A stretch of DNA of 64,000 nt from Heliocidaris erythrogramma (GCA_025617745.1 CM046853.1:52849021-52913020), one strand, 5' to 3'; counted from the stretch's first letter, positions 24,039 to 35,523 are shown. Notes: a model not told the origin generated them from the sequence alone. Numbers and translations: made by a program.

Positions 24039-26858
24039 ACAGGCCTTCATTTTTGAGGAGCGTGATCGCGCTGGCGCTCCTACCGCGCTCCTCAAGCCCT
24101 CCTCAAGCCATAACTTAGTCAGGAGCACTAACAACAGCGCTCCTTATTTGTTTTCCATATTAGTAGCCTACATATTAAAACCACTTCCATAACAACAATG
24201 TCATGTTAGCTTTATTACGAAAAAACAAACCAGTGTTTTATTACGAAAACAAGCCATCAGTGTTCCCGGCCCGACCATAGTCGATGCCCGACTCACAACT
24301 CACGTAGCTTCACGTCACGTATCGCACCGGGCCTGACCCAGTTTAGTCCTATGCTAAAGCTACACGGTTCACAAAGCTACGCACCATACAAATCACATAC
24401 ACGCCAATGCCAATGCGACGCGTTCAAATTGGGGTAAAATACACACCGATACACACATGATATGCACAGCCCATATCAATATCAAGATTTGCATTCATTT
24501 ATTGCATGTGCGTAGCTTTATAGGACCTCTCATTTTTCCGAACAAAATTTTGACACAGGCATTGATATCGACCTGAATGTGTTCTTGACATTTGGCCGTC
24601 GTAATTTTCTCCACAAATCAACTTTAGAATATGTAGAATCGGGATATGGAAATGAAATTTGTACAAACAATGATTTTTATGACTTTCTAGCTGCATGCTG
24701 AAAACAAAGTGCGTAGCTTATGTTTAGGCCCCCAATCGTACATTCTCCGAAATATAATAATCCTTATATTGTTGTGACCTCACCAGTGCGGCGCGCGATG
24801 TCGATGTCAGCCAATAAATAACGTCGACTTTATGTATTTGCCTTTTCGATAGTTCATTCACGCGATTGGCTAATCAAAAATTCGCTCAGGTCTTAGATAT
24901 AGATCGGCTACATATGGAAGTCTAGCCGATCTAGGTCTACGTCTAAAAGTTAGACGTATTTATAAACAGACATGTAACACAAAATAATTTTTGGTTAAAT
25001 ATAATCCACCTTTGACGTGAATTCTGGTCAGAGTCAAGGCCTGACTGCGAGGGATGGGATCGCTACTGCGCATCGCTACTGTGCATCGCTACTGCACATA
25101 TCCACGATCGTGTCTGCAAATACAACTCGGAGCAGAACAACTCGACTTGAAAAATCATTTTTCCACCGAAATCATCCCCAAATCAGAGCTGTCAACCATT
25201 CCGTTTTGACAGAATTATTACCACTTTTTAACCAATATTACGGCACTCCGTTTTTTCTTCATGAAATACGTTTAAAAAAAAAAATATTCCAATATATGTA
25301 CTAAAATGTGTTTGCGTGAGTTCTGTGTACATGTATGGGAAAATACAGTGTTGTCTATGACTTCCGGGTTTGAGCTATCGATACACGTAATGTTATACAG
25401 TCCCACCGACTTAACCGACCCCAAACTGATCGATGGTACATGTACGGTATATCATTCAAATAACGCAAGTTTCGATCGCTCTTCCGTCGTGTGACTGGGT
25501 CGTGTGACTGTGTCGTGTGACTGCGAAAACATGTTTTATTCGCATGCAGCGTGCGGTATACCGCAGCGTGCAGGCCATGCAAAACGCATATAAGCACAGC
25601 ACCGATCTCTATATGTGGGACAATGTATTAACGCTTGCTGTACAGCGCACGGGCTTTGTCACGATTGTGGATTTAACGGAATTAACGGAACTGGAGAGGA
25701 TTTTAAGTTTTGTTTGAAAGTACATGTATTCCTTTTTGTCTCGCCCACCGGAGGTGAAGGCGAGACTAAGGGATCCAAATTCCGTCCGTCGTCCGTCCGT
25801 CCGTCACAAACGTTATGACAGATAACTTTGCAACCGTCACTCACTTTTCAACCAAACTTGGGTTGTAGATGCACTAAGGGGACCTGCATGTTATGGTGCC
25901 GTTGGAGGTCACATGATAGGGTCAAAGGTCATTTGAGGTCATACGTTAAAGTTTACCTGCAAGACTCTCTTATGACAGATAACTTTGCAACCGTCACTCA
26001 CTTTTCAACCAAACTTGGGTTGTAGATGCACTGAGGGGACCTGCATGTTATGGTGCCGTTGGAGGTCACATGATAAGGTCAAAGGTCATTTCAGGTCAAA
26101 CGTTAAAGTTTACCTGCAAGACTCTCTTATGACAGATAACTTTGCAACCGTCACTCACTTTTCAACCAAACTTGGGTTGTAGATGCACTAAGGGGACCTG
26201 CATGTTATGGTGCCGTTGGAGGTCACATGATAGGGTCAAAGGTCATTTGAGGTCATACGTTAAAGTTTACCTGCAAGACTCTCTTATGACAGATAACTTT
26301 GCAACCATAACTCTCTTTTCAACCAAACTTGGGTTGCAGATGCACTGAGGGGACCTGCATGTTATGCTGCCATCAGAGGTCACATGCTAAGGTCAAAGGT
26401 CATTTCAGGTCAAACATAGTTTACCCGCAAGACTCTCTTATGACATAACTTTGTAAACGTCACTTTCCAAACAGTAATGTAGATATATGCAAGCATAACT
26501 TATGCAGATTTATGCACTTGAGGGACCTGTTGCATGGCAACAGAGATCACGATATTTCTAGTTATCGCATGTGGGCGAGACACATTATCGCTAATGCCTT
26601 GTTTTTGCTGTAAATTCCTTTTTTTTGCCATGATCATGATTCCTTTTTTTGGTTGCACAAGGTTGACAGCTCTGCCAAATCGTGAAATCGAAATACGGAA
26701 TTTCAAATTCATGGAAAAAGGGCATTTTAGCACCTTTTATTAAATTGAGCTCCTCAAAAATCACAGGAGAGTGATTGTAAGGAGCTCAATTGAGCTCCTC
26801 GAGAAAATAAGGAGTGTGATTTATGGAGCTCCACCAAATTCTAAACGTGAAGGCCTGT
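24039..26858. mobile_element. 2.8-kb DNA element in AASS intron
   Basis: Left edge ACAGGCCTTCATTTTTGAGG and right edge CGTGAAGGCCTGT are inverted around ACAGGCCTTCA. GAGGAGC / GGAGCTCC motifs follow at both ends. No convincing transposase: the open frame at 25017-25304 has no recognised domain. A tandem-core element (25739-26604) is nested inside. No exact target duplication was seen, so the boundary call is tentative. Confidence 0.55.
25739..26604 (+). mobile_element. Tandem-core element with GTCTCGCCCAC ends
   Basis: Starts GTCTCGCCCACCGGAGGTGA and closes with GTGGGCGAGAC plus a short tail shared with its inverted copy at 41231-41777. The core holds units exactly 157 bp apart (start codons of identical chance frames at 25828, 25985 and 26142) plus a decayed fourth unit, each with TATGACAGATAACTTTGCAA and GGTCAAAGGTCATTT. 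Flanking repeats around a roughly 160-bp tandem core are known from pearl-type and Helentron-associated (HINE) elements of marine invertebrates. Non-coding. Confidence 0.8.
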
Positions 26859-26910
26859 ATAGTGCATCATAAACCTGTGTTCCCCCTTTTTATGTACCCA
26901 ATGACAATAG

Positions 26911-27145
26911 TTGGAGCCCTGCCACGGCCCTTCTTGCCATGACCCGAGACACCAAGTACCTGAAGGACCAAAAAGAGATCTACCTTCCCCCTGGGATGCA
27001 CATGGACCCTGCCAATGTCACCAGCTTCAACTTCTTACCAGGGTTCAACCTGGAGGGCTACTGCAATCGCGATGCCATGCAGTACGTCTTCCTCTACGGA
27101 ATCCCCACAGCTGAGAATATCGTCCGGGGGACACTCAGATACAAG
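26911..27145 (+). CDS. AASS: AASS exon: largest saccharopine dehydrogenase exon
   Basis: A 235-bp exon after ATGACAATAG and before GTGAGCAAG. Encodes (S)WSPATALLAMTRDTKYLKD..., NVTSFNFLPGFNLEGYCNRD, AMQYVFLYGIPTAENIVRGT and LRYK. It matches the family stretch SWSP-...[31 protein letters not shown]. Base composition is richer in G and C than the surrounding introns, as expected for conserved coding sequence. Ends in phase 0. Confidence 0.97.
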
Positions 27146-27250
27146 GTGAGCAAGTCGGCCGAGCCAGCATTAAAAAATAATCAGTGACTCTGCAGTTTTG
27201 CCCCCCAATGTTGCCCCCCAATGCTGCTGAATTCTCTCATCCCCACAGAC

Positions 27251-27662
27251 TTAAGCCTTTTGAGAAAATTCACCACATTTTGTGTTTTTGGCTCAATAAC
27301 TTCTGATTCAGAGCTTTAGAAAATATACCAGATGCATGAGTAGAAAGGGCAAAAATTTTATGCACACACTATGTCCATTTTTGTTGCATGACCATATTGC
27401 GTTTGATGCCAGGAATTTTACAAAGAATAAACTTTAAAATCCTTAAATTGGCAACACATTGAGGGCTTTCAAAATCATTGTTTTTCATCAAATTGGCAAT
27501 TTTTTCAACTATTCAAAAAAATATCTAACCATGTATAATGTTTTCAAAGACATTACACCTTTTTAGAACCATGTAGCACTAAGGAAAATATTATTGTTGC
27601 CAATTTGAAGAACAAAATGGGATCAAGTAGCCCTTAAATAATTCCTGTCATAAAAGGGTTAA
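27251..27662 (-). mobile_element. piggyBac-like MITE, inverted copy
   Basis: Inverted relative of 652-1068: TTAAGCCTTTTGAGAA at the left and AAAAGGGTTAA at the right, with shared internal CATGTATAATGTTTTCAAAG and ATTGGCAACACATTGA. TTAA at both ends. More diverged than the two copies in the duplicated block. Confidence 0.7.
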
Positions 27663-27865
27663 TGCAGGAAGCACTCGATTCCCGCAGGCATGGGTTAAAG
27701 CATAGATAGGAAAGGATATGCATGTAGATAGCATTGATATGTTTATTGATTATCAATTGATGGGATGTAAGATTCTCCAATTCCTGAGTGAAGGTTACTG
27801 TCACATTGCCCCTGCTCTTCAGAAAGAGATTCATTGGCTTTAAATATTCAACTGTAACACTCTTT

Positions 27866-28019
27866 GTGCATGTCGTGGGAGCATTGTGGTATAGCAGTGA
27901 AGGCTCTTGACTTTCATACAAGAGATCTTGGGTTCAATCCCCACTCAGTTCTCACAACCTTGGACAAGGTTTTTACCCTCATTCTTCCCTCTCTACCCAG
28001 TTGTATTAGATGAATACCT
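27866..28019 (+). mobile_element. tRNA-derived SINE, second family
   Basis: A tRNA-like head with TAGCAGTGAAGGCTCTTGAC (A-box region) and GATCTTGGGTTCAATCC (B box), followed by a CTCACAACCTTGGACAAGGT body. Distinct from the GGTTCGAATCC family. A MITE starts immediately after. Confidence 0.6.
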
Positions 28020-28157
28020 GGGGAGCGTTTCATCAAGCGTTTTGTCAGTGATTTTTACCGACAACTGTTATAAGCTACTGAAATCCTTGCATCTGATTGG
28101 CTGAGAGCAAATGTGTCGGTAAAAATCACTGACAAGACACTTGGTGAAATGCTCCCC
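28020..28157. mobile_element. MITE with long inverted ends
   Basis: The ends GGGGAGCGTTTCATCAAGCG and TGGTGAAATGCTCCCC pair, and the pairing runs on through GTCAGTGATTTTTACCGACA for over 40 bp. The core has TTATAAGCTACTGAAATCCT and GATTGGCTGAGAGCAAAT. Relatives at 29806-29943 (inverted core) and 39129-39267. Confidence 0.8.
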
Positions 28158-28249
28158 TGGTTGTGCTAGGGTCATAATAATTGCATTTCCCTCAGAAAGA
28201 AGTAGAACAGTATTGATATTGATGAGGCTACCCTGGGGGATGAAATTGA

Positions 28250-28426
28250 TACAGTCAAACCTGCTTTAGCGACCACCTGTCTATAAAGACCACAATTTTT
28301 GTTTCCCTTAAAAAGTGTTTCTCATTGAAACGTGTATTAAAGGAACCTGTATATAAAGACCACCTGCTCATAAAGACCGCTTTTCTTGTCTCCCTTGAAC
28401 GGTCTTTATTAACAAGTTTCATTATA
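28250..28426. mobile_element. MITE with TACAGT-type ends, copy 2
   Basis: Same family as 21843-22006: starts TACAGTCAAACCTGCTTTAG, ends AACAAGTTTCATTATA (a decayed end), with internal ATAAAGACCACCTGCTCATA. Confidence 0.7.
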
Positions 28427-28517
28427 TTTTATTACTTTTATAATGCCCCTGCAGTGCAGAAAAGAAGATTCATTTCTTGCAAATAATGTACAATATTATT
28501 GCTCTTTGTGCATTCAG

Positions 28518-28613
28518 GGATACTGTCACATTGCCACTGCACTGAGTATGATTGGCTTATTGGATGAGAACCCACACCTCGCCCTAGAAGAAGATGCTCC
28601 AGAGATCACGTGG
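28518..28613 (+). CDS. AASS: AASS exon: helical segment of dehydrogenase domain
   Basis: A 96-bp exon after GCATTCAG and before GTATAAG. Encodes GYCHIATALSMIGLLDENPH then LALEEDAPEITW. It follows LRYK of the previous exon, giving the family pattern RGTLRYKG(Y)...LGL.....W. Phase 0 at both ends. Confidence 0.93.
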
Positions 28614-29805
28614 GTATAAGTCTGTGCTTTGTTAAGCCTCATTCACATGTGCCACGGTAAACCGCCTGCGTTTATCACAGTTTTTTTGTTAATTTTCTTC
28701 ACATTTGTGTATTGTATAACACACAGACAGATATAGGTGAGTATGTGGAGGACCTTTATTTTTTTACTGTGGCTTATGTATAGCCTTTATACAGGGATGC
28801 CAGTTCTTTAAGCTATCATCTGTTTTTAGGCTCTGTCACCCCTCTTTTTTGGGCTCATTTAGGCTTTATTAATTATAAACCTTTATCATATCTCTGTATT
28901 TTTTTCAGGCTGATTCGGTAACAGCAACTGGTATCTTTCTTTCTGTATTCTGTATCTCCTTTCACAATACTCTCAGAGAATGTCCTGAAAAAGATTCAGT
29001 GTCAAAGACACTAAGGTGACTTGAAGAGTTACATTTCATATATATACTCTGAAGATGATTATTCCCCAGTATATATCTAGAAAAAAGGTGTTTTATTGTT
29101 CAAACATTCTTATAGTTTTTATGACTACTTATACTCCAGTATGATCAATGGTGTTTGACTGATCTTCAGACACTGTTCTGAGAACCGCTTAATGGACAAA
29201 TTAGCCACTTTCATGACTTTGTCAAAGAGTTAAAATGTACCTTGTTTGATATATAAGTTTTTCAGGTATGTTAGTCATTACTTTTATAGCACTGGGTCCC
29301 CGGGGGGCATGTATCGTTGAGGCCTGTACATCATCCGCGTACACAAAAACGGATAACAAGGGTACTTTTTCAGCATTAGGCGCGGAACATGGGTTACATG
29401 TTTAGGGTATCAAAAACAGCAAAAATCAAGAAAAGGGGTATCAATTTCAGAGACGATAAGAAGATCCACAGAAAGGAAGGGGGATTATAGTTTGGCAATG
29501 TGTTCCAAATTAGGTTAAATTTCTTTACGATTCCTTTTGGGCTAAAGAAAGGACTGTGATGATGATGTAATCCTGTGATGATGATGTAAAATACCATGCA
29601 AGATATACAATTGCCATTAAGGGTACAAATATAACGGATGTTCGACGGGTTTCCCGGTTTAGGATATCAAAACTACTCCTCCCGCAATCCCTGTTTCGGG
29701 TGTTTTTCAGAAAGTGATTTACGCTGAGGATTTACAGGTCTCGATGAGACATGCCCCCCTTGGACTGGGTCTCTTGCAACTTTCCTTTTGAAGTTATGTG
29801 AGAAC

Positions 29806-29943
29806 GGGTGAGCATTTCATCAAGTGTCTTGTCATTGATTTTGACTGACAAATTTGCTCTCAGCCAATCACATGCAAGGATTTCAATAGCTTATAACAGT
29901 TGTCGGTAAAAATCACTGACAAAACACTTGATAAACTCGCTGA
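29806..29943. mobile_element. MITE abutting a splice acceptor
   Basis: Related to 28020-28157: GAGCATTTCATCAAGTGTCT at the left, CTGACAAAACACTTGATAAA at the right, and the shared core inverted (TTGCTCTCAGCCAATCACAT). Its right end is about 13 bases from the AASS acceptor at 29956. Confidence 0.75.
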
Positions 29944-29956
29944 TTTCTTTCTGTAG

Positions 29957-30078
29957 AGAGAGCTGCTGTGTGTGACCATGGGTGCTAGCATGGGCAAGGA
30001 GTTCACGGAGGAGGAAGCCAACAACATGGTGTTTGAAGCAGTGGGAAAAGATCAACAGAGACTACAAGCAATCAGAGA
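29957..30078 (+). CDS. AASS: AASS exon: LLC segment
   Basis: A 122-bp exon after TTTCTTTCTGTAG and before GTAAGTTATT. Encodes RELLCVTMGASMGKEFTEEE then ANNMVFEAVGKDQQRLQAIR and two bases. It matches the (K/R)QLLCDLVG...EAV..K.....L.A.E segment of the family. The split codon is completed at 40707. Confidence 0.92.
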
Positions 30079-30118
30079 GTAAGTTATTTTGACTGTCTTA
30101 GAGTCAGAATGGTTCTTT

Positions 30119-31840
30119 TAATTTTTTTTTTAAATCTGGAAACGTTTTATTGGTCAGAAAACACATAATATACAAAATATGTGTTACATTTGTTTGCAGA
30201 AAATAAACAATACTGTTTGACACATTTACATTGTACCATTAACAAAAAAGTGTCATTCCTGTGCACATCCCGGCTGCATCGAAGAGACCACCATTAGACC
30301 GACAATAAACAGAAAGAAAGCGAGGAGAGAGAGAGAGATAATATCACCCTTATAACAGCAGTGATTCCATCCGTCCCCGGTCGGTCTGGAGACGACCCGG
30401 CAATTCACAATCTGATATTCATTATTATAAACAGAACATAGTACATCAAAACACCACAACATGGAAAATAAACTCACGTATAAAAAAATCATGTAGATTG
30501 TTTTTTTTTTTTTTTTGAGCATTATATACAGAAAGATTATCATAAACATTACGAAACGGAGAAAAACCTATTGATATTTTGCCACTTCGTCATATGCTTC
30601 TCAATTATTTTTTTTTGCAATTTGTTCCTCAGTGGACTTGTATGACAAAATATTATAATAGTTAAATTGCTTCAGACTAGGAGTAACATCTTGGTATTTA
30701 CATCGTAAAGTGAAATATGTGCTGAGTAATGTAAGGAAATTAAAAGCTGAAGAGGGTTAACTTCTAGGTTTAGTAATTCCAAACAAAATCATTTTGTATG
30801 AAAGAAAACAGGCGGGATTGAAATTCAACACCCTAATATGTAGCGCATTCCAAAAAGCTTCTCTTTTTGGACACGTAAAGAATAAATGATCAATTGTCTC
30901 GGGTGACATATTGCAAAACGAGCACTGAGAAGTATTTTCTTCCCTATTCGTACTAACCATTCATTAGTGGGTACCAAATTATTCAAAATTTTAAAGTGCG
31001 TGATTAATGATAGCTTTGCTGCAAAAAGAAATTCTTCCATGTACCTGGTATATTTTTATAACAGTCTAGCAATACAAAATACTCAGTGAACTTTAGTCCT
31101 TTTTCTTTACAGTCTTTCCACCGTAGTGGACGTCCAAATTCATCTAACATATCCGCAATTCTTATAAATCCCTTTTCTTTTATTTCTGATTTAAAAATGG
31201 ATTTTCCGTTCAATATTATACATTTATTATTCCAAATACATTGGTTGGCAATATCGTTTTTCCTATTCAAAAGACACCATGTTTCTAAAAGTTCCCTAAG
31301 CCAGTTTGACACTTCAGTGTCCAAACATTCCACATCAAAATTACAATGGAAAAGATATTCTCCACCAACTGGTGGCAATAATTCAAAACAAATGTGTTTC
31401 CAACCTATAGATGGTGATGTAAATAATCTTGTAACCCATTTAATTTTCTGAGCTTGAAGAATTGATGTAATACAAGTCATCTTTAAACCTCCCTCTTTGT
31501 AATGTTTTACCAGCACTCCACATTTTATTCTATCTGGGCCTCCCCATACAAATTTGTATAATACTTTGTTAACCTTATGGATAAATGAATCGGGAATGGA
31601 GACTATACTGGCTACATATAACAACTGGGATATAGCAAAAGTTTTAACAATTTGAATTTTTCCATACAATGAAAGATTTCTGGCTTTCCATAAAGTTCAG
31701 ATGAGATTTGATATTTGATAAAATTCTTTGCAGTTGTGCCATTCTATCTTCAAAAGAATAGGAGATATCGATTCCAAGAATTGTCAAAACATTAACGAAT
31801 TTGATATTGAAAAAAATTGCTGGGTTTTGTATGTTTTTTT
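30119..31840 (-). pseudogene. Decayed Tx1/L1-like LINE, ORF2 C-terminal part
   Basis: Minus-strand frames, read from 31.8 kb down: SFEDRMAQLQRILSNIKSHL, then MYGKIQIVKTFAISQLLYVA, FVWGGPDRIKCGVL, a region ending in CSFCNMSPETIDHLFFTCP (a Cys-rich zf-RVT motif), and finally YKSTEEQIAKKNN. The parts lie in different frames (31004-31669, 30825-31040, 30757-30960), so several frameshifts are present. A minus-strand AATAAA followed by an A-run at about 30119-30150 marks the 3' end. The catalytic part of the polymerase and ORF1 are missing, so it is 5'-truncated. It sits in the AASS intron, antisense, about 40 bases past the exon donor at 30079. Confidence 0.85.
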
Positions 31841-34300
31841 AAATGACATTTGAGAATCACATTCCAAGTGTAATAAAAAATTTCTCGTGTAATTATCTGA
31901 AATATAATAATAAACTTATCAATTTTAATTTTAATTATTTCAAACAAAAACATTTCAGATGACTAATATACTCAAGGGAAAGTGGAAGAAAAAAAGCACA
32001 GGATAATACATAACAATGGAATAAGGAAAGAATACATTTTTGATTTCCTGAAAAGATTTTTTTTTTCTCATTGTAAACTGTACTGAAGAAAGCATATATC
32101 AGGACCTTTTCACTTGAGTAGTCACATGTTTGTAGTAACTTTTTGACTTTTTACGTTGGATGCATTATATTTTTAGGTATTCTGTCTTTCATTCCATCTG
32201 TAAATTCCAAGAATTTGGCTTTTAAGTGCTTGCCCAGAGATATTCTGGATAATTCTAATTTGATTTCAATTTCCAGATTATTTGTAGTCATAATCATAAA
32301 CATGAACTAGAACTTTTATTTTTTTTCTTTTCTTGAACAAAATAAGGTCTAGATTCTTCCTGCATCTTGTAGACTAGATTCTGTTTACACCACTGGAATT
32401 CTGTCTCATATTATTTGCATGAAACATACCATTTAGTGTAACATATTACTCATTATTTTGCAGTCAGCTTTATGCTCTACTCATCACATTACACAAACTG
32501 CCATGTGCACTACAGTGAAATTCAAAACAAAAATAACTTCCTGTTATACTAGTTGTTATACTTGAGTGTAGATTTTCAGAAATAAGAATACATTCTTGTT
32601 ATTCAAGAAATTTCTGCACAAGTGTAAAACTATGTACTTAATTTAGCTACATGGACAGTCTGACAATGTTATCTGGCCGTCAGTTGTACAGATCCACTAC
32701 ATGTGACTTGTAAAATTACATATTCTATACATACACTTTTCTTTCATTCATTTCCACATGCGTATATCACTCAAAACTTCAAAACTCATTAAAAATTGTG
32801 TGATGTTCCAATTATTCTGGAAAGTTTGTTACAGTACATTGTGACATTCATAGACTCTACTAGAAGTCGTAGAAATGCTTTGTTTTGGCATAACTATTAT
32901 ATATGGCCAAAGCATATATCAGGAATAGTCCTGGTCCCGACTTGTCCAGATAAACAAGGTCGGACTGTACTGTTTATATTTCTTACATTATTAAGTCATA
33001 CACAAAATACTACAATACAAATTTCATTATAACTATTGTCAATCAAAGTTCTGAAATTACTTGCAGATAAAGAATTCGCACATTATAAGTTTACCAGGTC
33101 ATTCAAAATCCTTCAGAGGTTATTTTGGTCTGTATACCTCCAAACATGGCTAATATCTTCTAGACATTCCTATTACTTATTTGTGAACAAAGAAAGAATT
33201 AAATCTTTCTTGAATTATCCACATCTATGTGACAAAGAATTCCTGAAATAAACAGTACTAAGACACTTCTTAAAACAATGGAAATAAGTATCACCATTTA
33301 ACTTTTCTGAGCCAAATACTCTCCAGGATTCAGAAAATTAATCATATTGTATAAAATGTACTATCATTATTGTAATATATTTGACTCTTCAAATGTACAG
33401 TAGAGTAAAAATGAGAGATTGAGCTTCTGCATGCTTTATCTCCTAAAATTGCCTGGTAGAAAAAAAGTGGAATGTGAAATTCTTGTGATCCTTGGGTCTT
33501 TTCCAAAAAAAGCACCAGGGAGTCCTGGGTCGGTATTCAATTCAAAACATGCACTAAGTATTCATTTTACTTTAATAGCATTTGGCTTTGTAGAATAGCT
33601 TAACTCTTTTTCAGATCAAATCCAATTGTGGCATCACATATCCATAAATGTGTCGCATTGAATGCACGCTTATATAATTTGCTTATGCGCAGCTGGTGCT
33701 GGTACTGCTCTGCGTGCATGAAAGCCACATACCTGCCAATCAAGTAATTGGCTTAAATCTGCTATGGAGCTGTCTTAGACCTAGGGTAAAATACTTAGCC
33801 AAAAGATTCAACTGAATACCAAATTTTATCTCGGCCGAAAACTAAGTAAAATACTCACATTTCTCCCTTAAGTATTAAAGTGTATATATGGGTCCTGGAA
33901 AAGAAAATCTGCACGTAATAAGGTCAAAATATTTTGTCTAAAATACATTTACTGCAGATAGATAATCTGTATAATGGTTCCTAATAATTGAACTTATCTG
34001 TAATCATGTAAGCGTACCATTTAAATGTACGTTTAGGTATGTGAAGCGGCAGAATCTTAATTATACCTGGAAAGCTGAATGAAATTAAGATGTAGCAATT
34101 GATGTGAGTGTACTGAGAAAACATCACGACTTGCTTTGATTGCATCAGAATTAATACCCGTTCATAAAAAGCTTACAATAAGCTCAATTTCTGTACCACG
34201 GTATAGATTTGTCAACATCTGAATGAGAATATTTGATTTTTTTTTTAGAATGGAGATTGTTCTGTTAAGTATTGTGAGTTGTTTTGCTTTTGCAAGTTCT
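31841..34300. other. Non-coding intronic stretch
   Basis: AT-rich AASS intron. No conserved exon, element ends or RNA gene recognised. The open frames at 32796-33251 are without domain signal. Confidence 0.55.
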
Positions 34301-35257
34301 TCATTTATTATTTACTTTGTCATTTTGAAGGCTTTGATGAGCTGATTGTATTTGATAATTTCTTCTACAAGTCAGACTGGATTCATAGTAGATAATAATA
34401 CCTACTATGAGCAGTATGACTTCAAGAGGCACAATAATGTAGTGAACATTCAATTCTTTCCAAAAATCAACTTCCATTTTTGGAGATGTTTGGGATACTG
34501 TGTCTGGTAAGTAATAATGTGCAGAAGATTGTTCTTCCTTCTTTGGTGTGGTATTGATACTATGTGACATTGTGGTCATTGTAGATGTGGTAGGACATGG
34601 TTCTTTGCTATTCTCACCATCTGGATACACATAATCATTACATGCACACAGTCCTTTAGGTTCTGTCAAAGTGGAGGAACAACAAAATGCCAACTGTGTC
34701 TGTCTAATCAGCAGGATTTCTGTCAAAGTTGTATAGGTTTCAATAGGGCTGGTCAGTGTAGGCATTCTTTCACCATTTTGATAGCATAGAATTTGACCTG
34801 CCAAACTCCCTTTGTCTGCTTCACATTCTAATGAAACCCAATCTTCACCCTTGTTCCCACTCATACTACATGATGCCTTCCCTGGAGGATAGTCTATTTG
34901 CAGCCCAACTCTTGTGAGTTCTCCCAGGAGTATCCCATCTTTGTATACAAATGAAATATATGTCCCTGCATCACTTCTTATTAGATTGCTTATTGTAAGA
35001 TGGAGAGAGCAAGTGTTAAATTTCTTTTTGATTTGGACTGTAATTCTGTCTGCCTGATCTTGAGGTAATGAATGAGCTGCTTTACTTTCTGTCAATTCAA
35101 AGAAAGGGGTTTTATATCCATGCTGTAAAGTGACATTGGTACTGTCACATGGGTATGGGAAATCAAAGTTTGCTTCTTGCCCTTTTAGTAATGTTATGGA
35201 TTGGCACTGATGTGAAATCAGTAATATGATTGAAATGGTGAAATGAAGATTAAACAT
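34301..35257 (-). CDS. Single-exon Ig-like type I membrane protein
   Basis: 318 residues, antisense inside the AASS intron. Residues 1-20 (MFNLHFTISIILLISHQCQS) look like a signal peptide. Residues about 21-125 resemble an Ig V-type domain: a Cys at 37 (FPYPC), LHLTISNLIRSDAGTY at 85-100, then a G-strand-like end. DAGTY is followed by ISF, so the usual YxC cysteine is absent; Cys83 might substitute. Residues 126-215 form a second cysteine-rich module (C130, 145, 158, 192, 193, 204, 206). A Thr/Ser-rich stalk follows (about 218-262), a membrane helix at about 273-290 (YIIVPLEVILLIVGIIIYY) and a 28-residue tail without an obvious signalling motif. Its function is unknown; a cell-surface recognition or adhesion role is an inference from the layout. 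I cannot name a family member. Confidence 0.75.
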   Translation of the reverse strand: MFNLHFTISIILLISHQCQSITLLKGQEANFDFPYPCDSTNVTLQHGYKTPFFELTESKAAHSLPQDQADRITVQIKKKFNTCSLHLTISNLIRSDAGTYISFVYKDGILLGELTRVGLQIDYPPGKASCSMSGNKGEDWVSLECEADKGSLAGQILCYQNGERMPTLTSPIETYTTLTEILLIRQTQLAFCCSSTLTEPKGLCACNDYVYPDGENSKEPCPTTSTMTTMSHSINTTPKKEEQSSAHYYLPDTVSQTSPKMEVDFWKELNVHYIIVPLEVILLIVGIIIYYESSLTCRRNYQIQSAHQSLQNDKVNNK

Positions 35258-35285
35258 CTTTGCTTGTGTAACAAAAATAATTATT

Positions 35286-35523
35286 AAATGAAGAAGCTTG
35301 ATGGGAGGAATTTTTTAATTTGTAAACAAATTTTTAGGAATTTACTCCCAGTATTAAAGATCGTATGCTCGATCTGTAATGAAAAACACAAGTCAGAAAA
35401 AATTGGAACCAGCGTTGAATCCCGCTGGTTCCAATTTTTTCTGACTTGTGTTTCTCATTACAGATCAAGCATACGATCTTTAACACTGGGAGTAAAATGC
35501 CTAAAAATTTGTTTACAAATTAA
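35286..35523. mobile_element. Inverted SINE dimer next to the Ig-like gene
   Basis: A minus copy and a plus copy of the 8481-type SINE body meet at a short centre containing GGAACCAGCG / CGCTGGTTCC. The tRNA-like heads are mostly deleted. The arms share ATTTTTTCTGACTTGTGTTT. It begins about 30 bp upstream of the ATG of the Ig-like gene (35257). Confidence 0.85.

Noticed and set aside
25017-25304. 95-residue frame inside the 24039-26858 element as a transposase remnant
   Set aside because: No catalytic motif or family pattern recognised.
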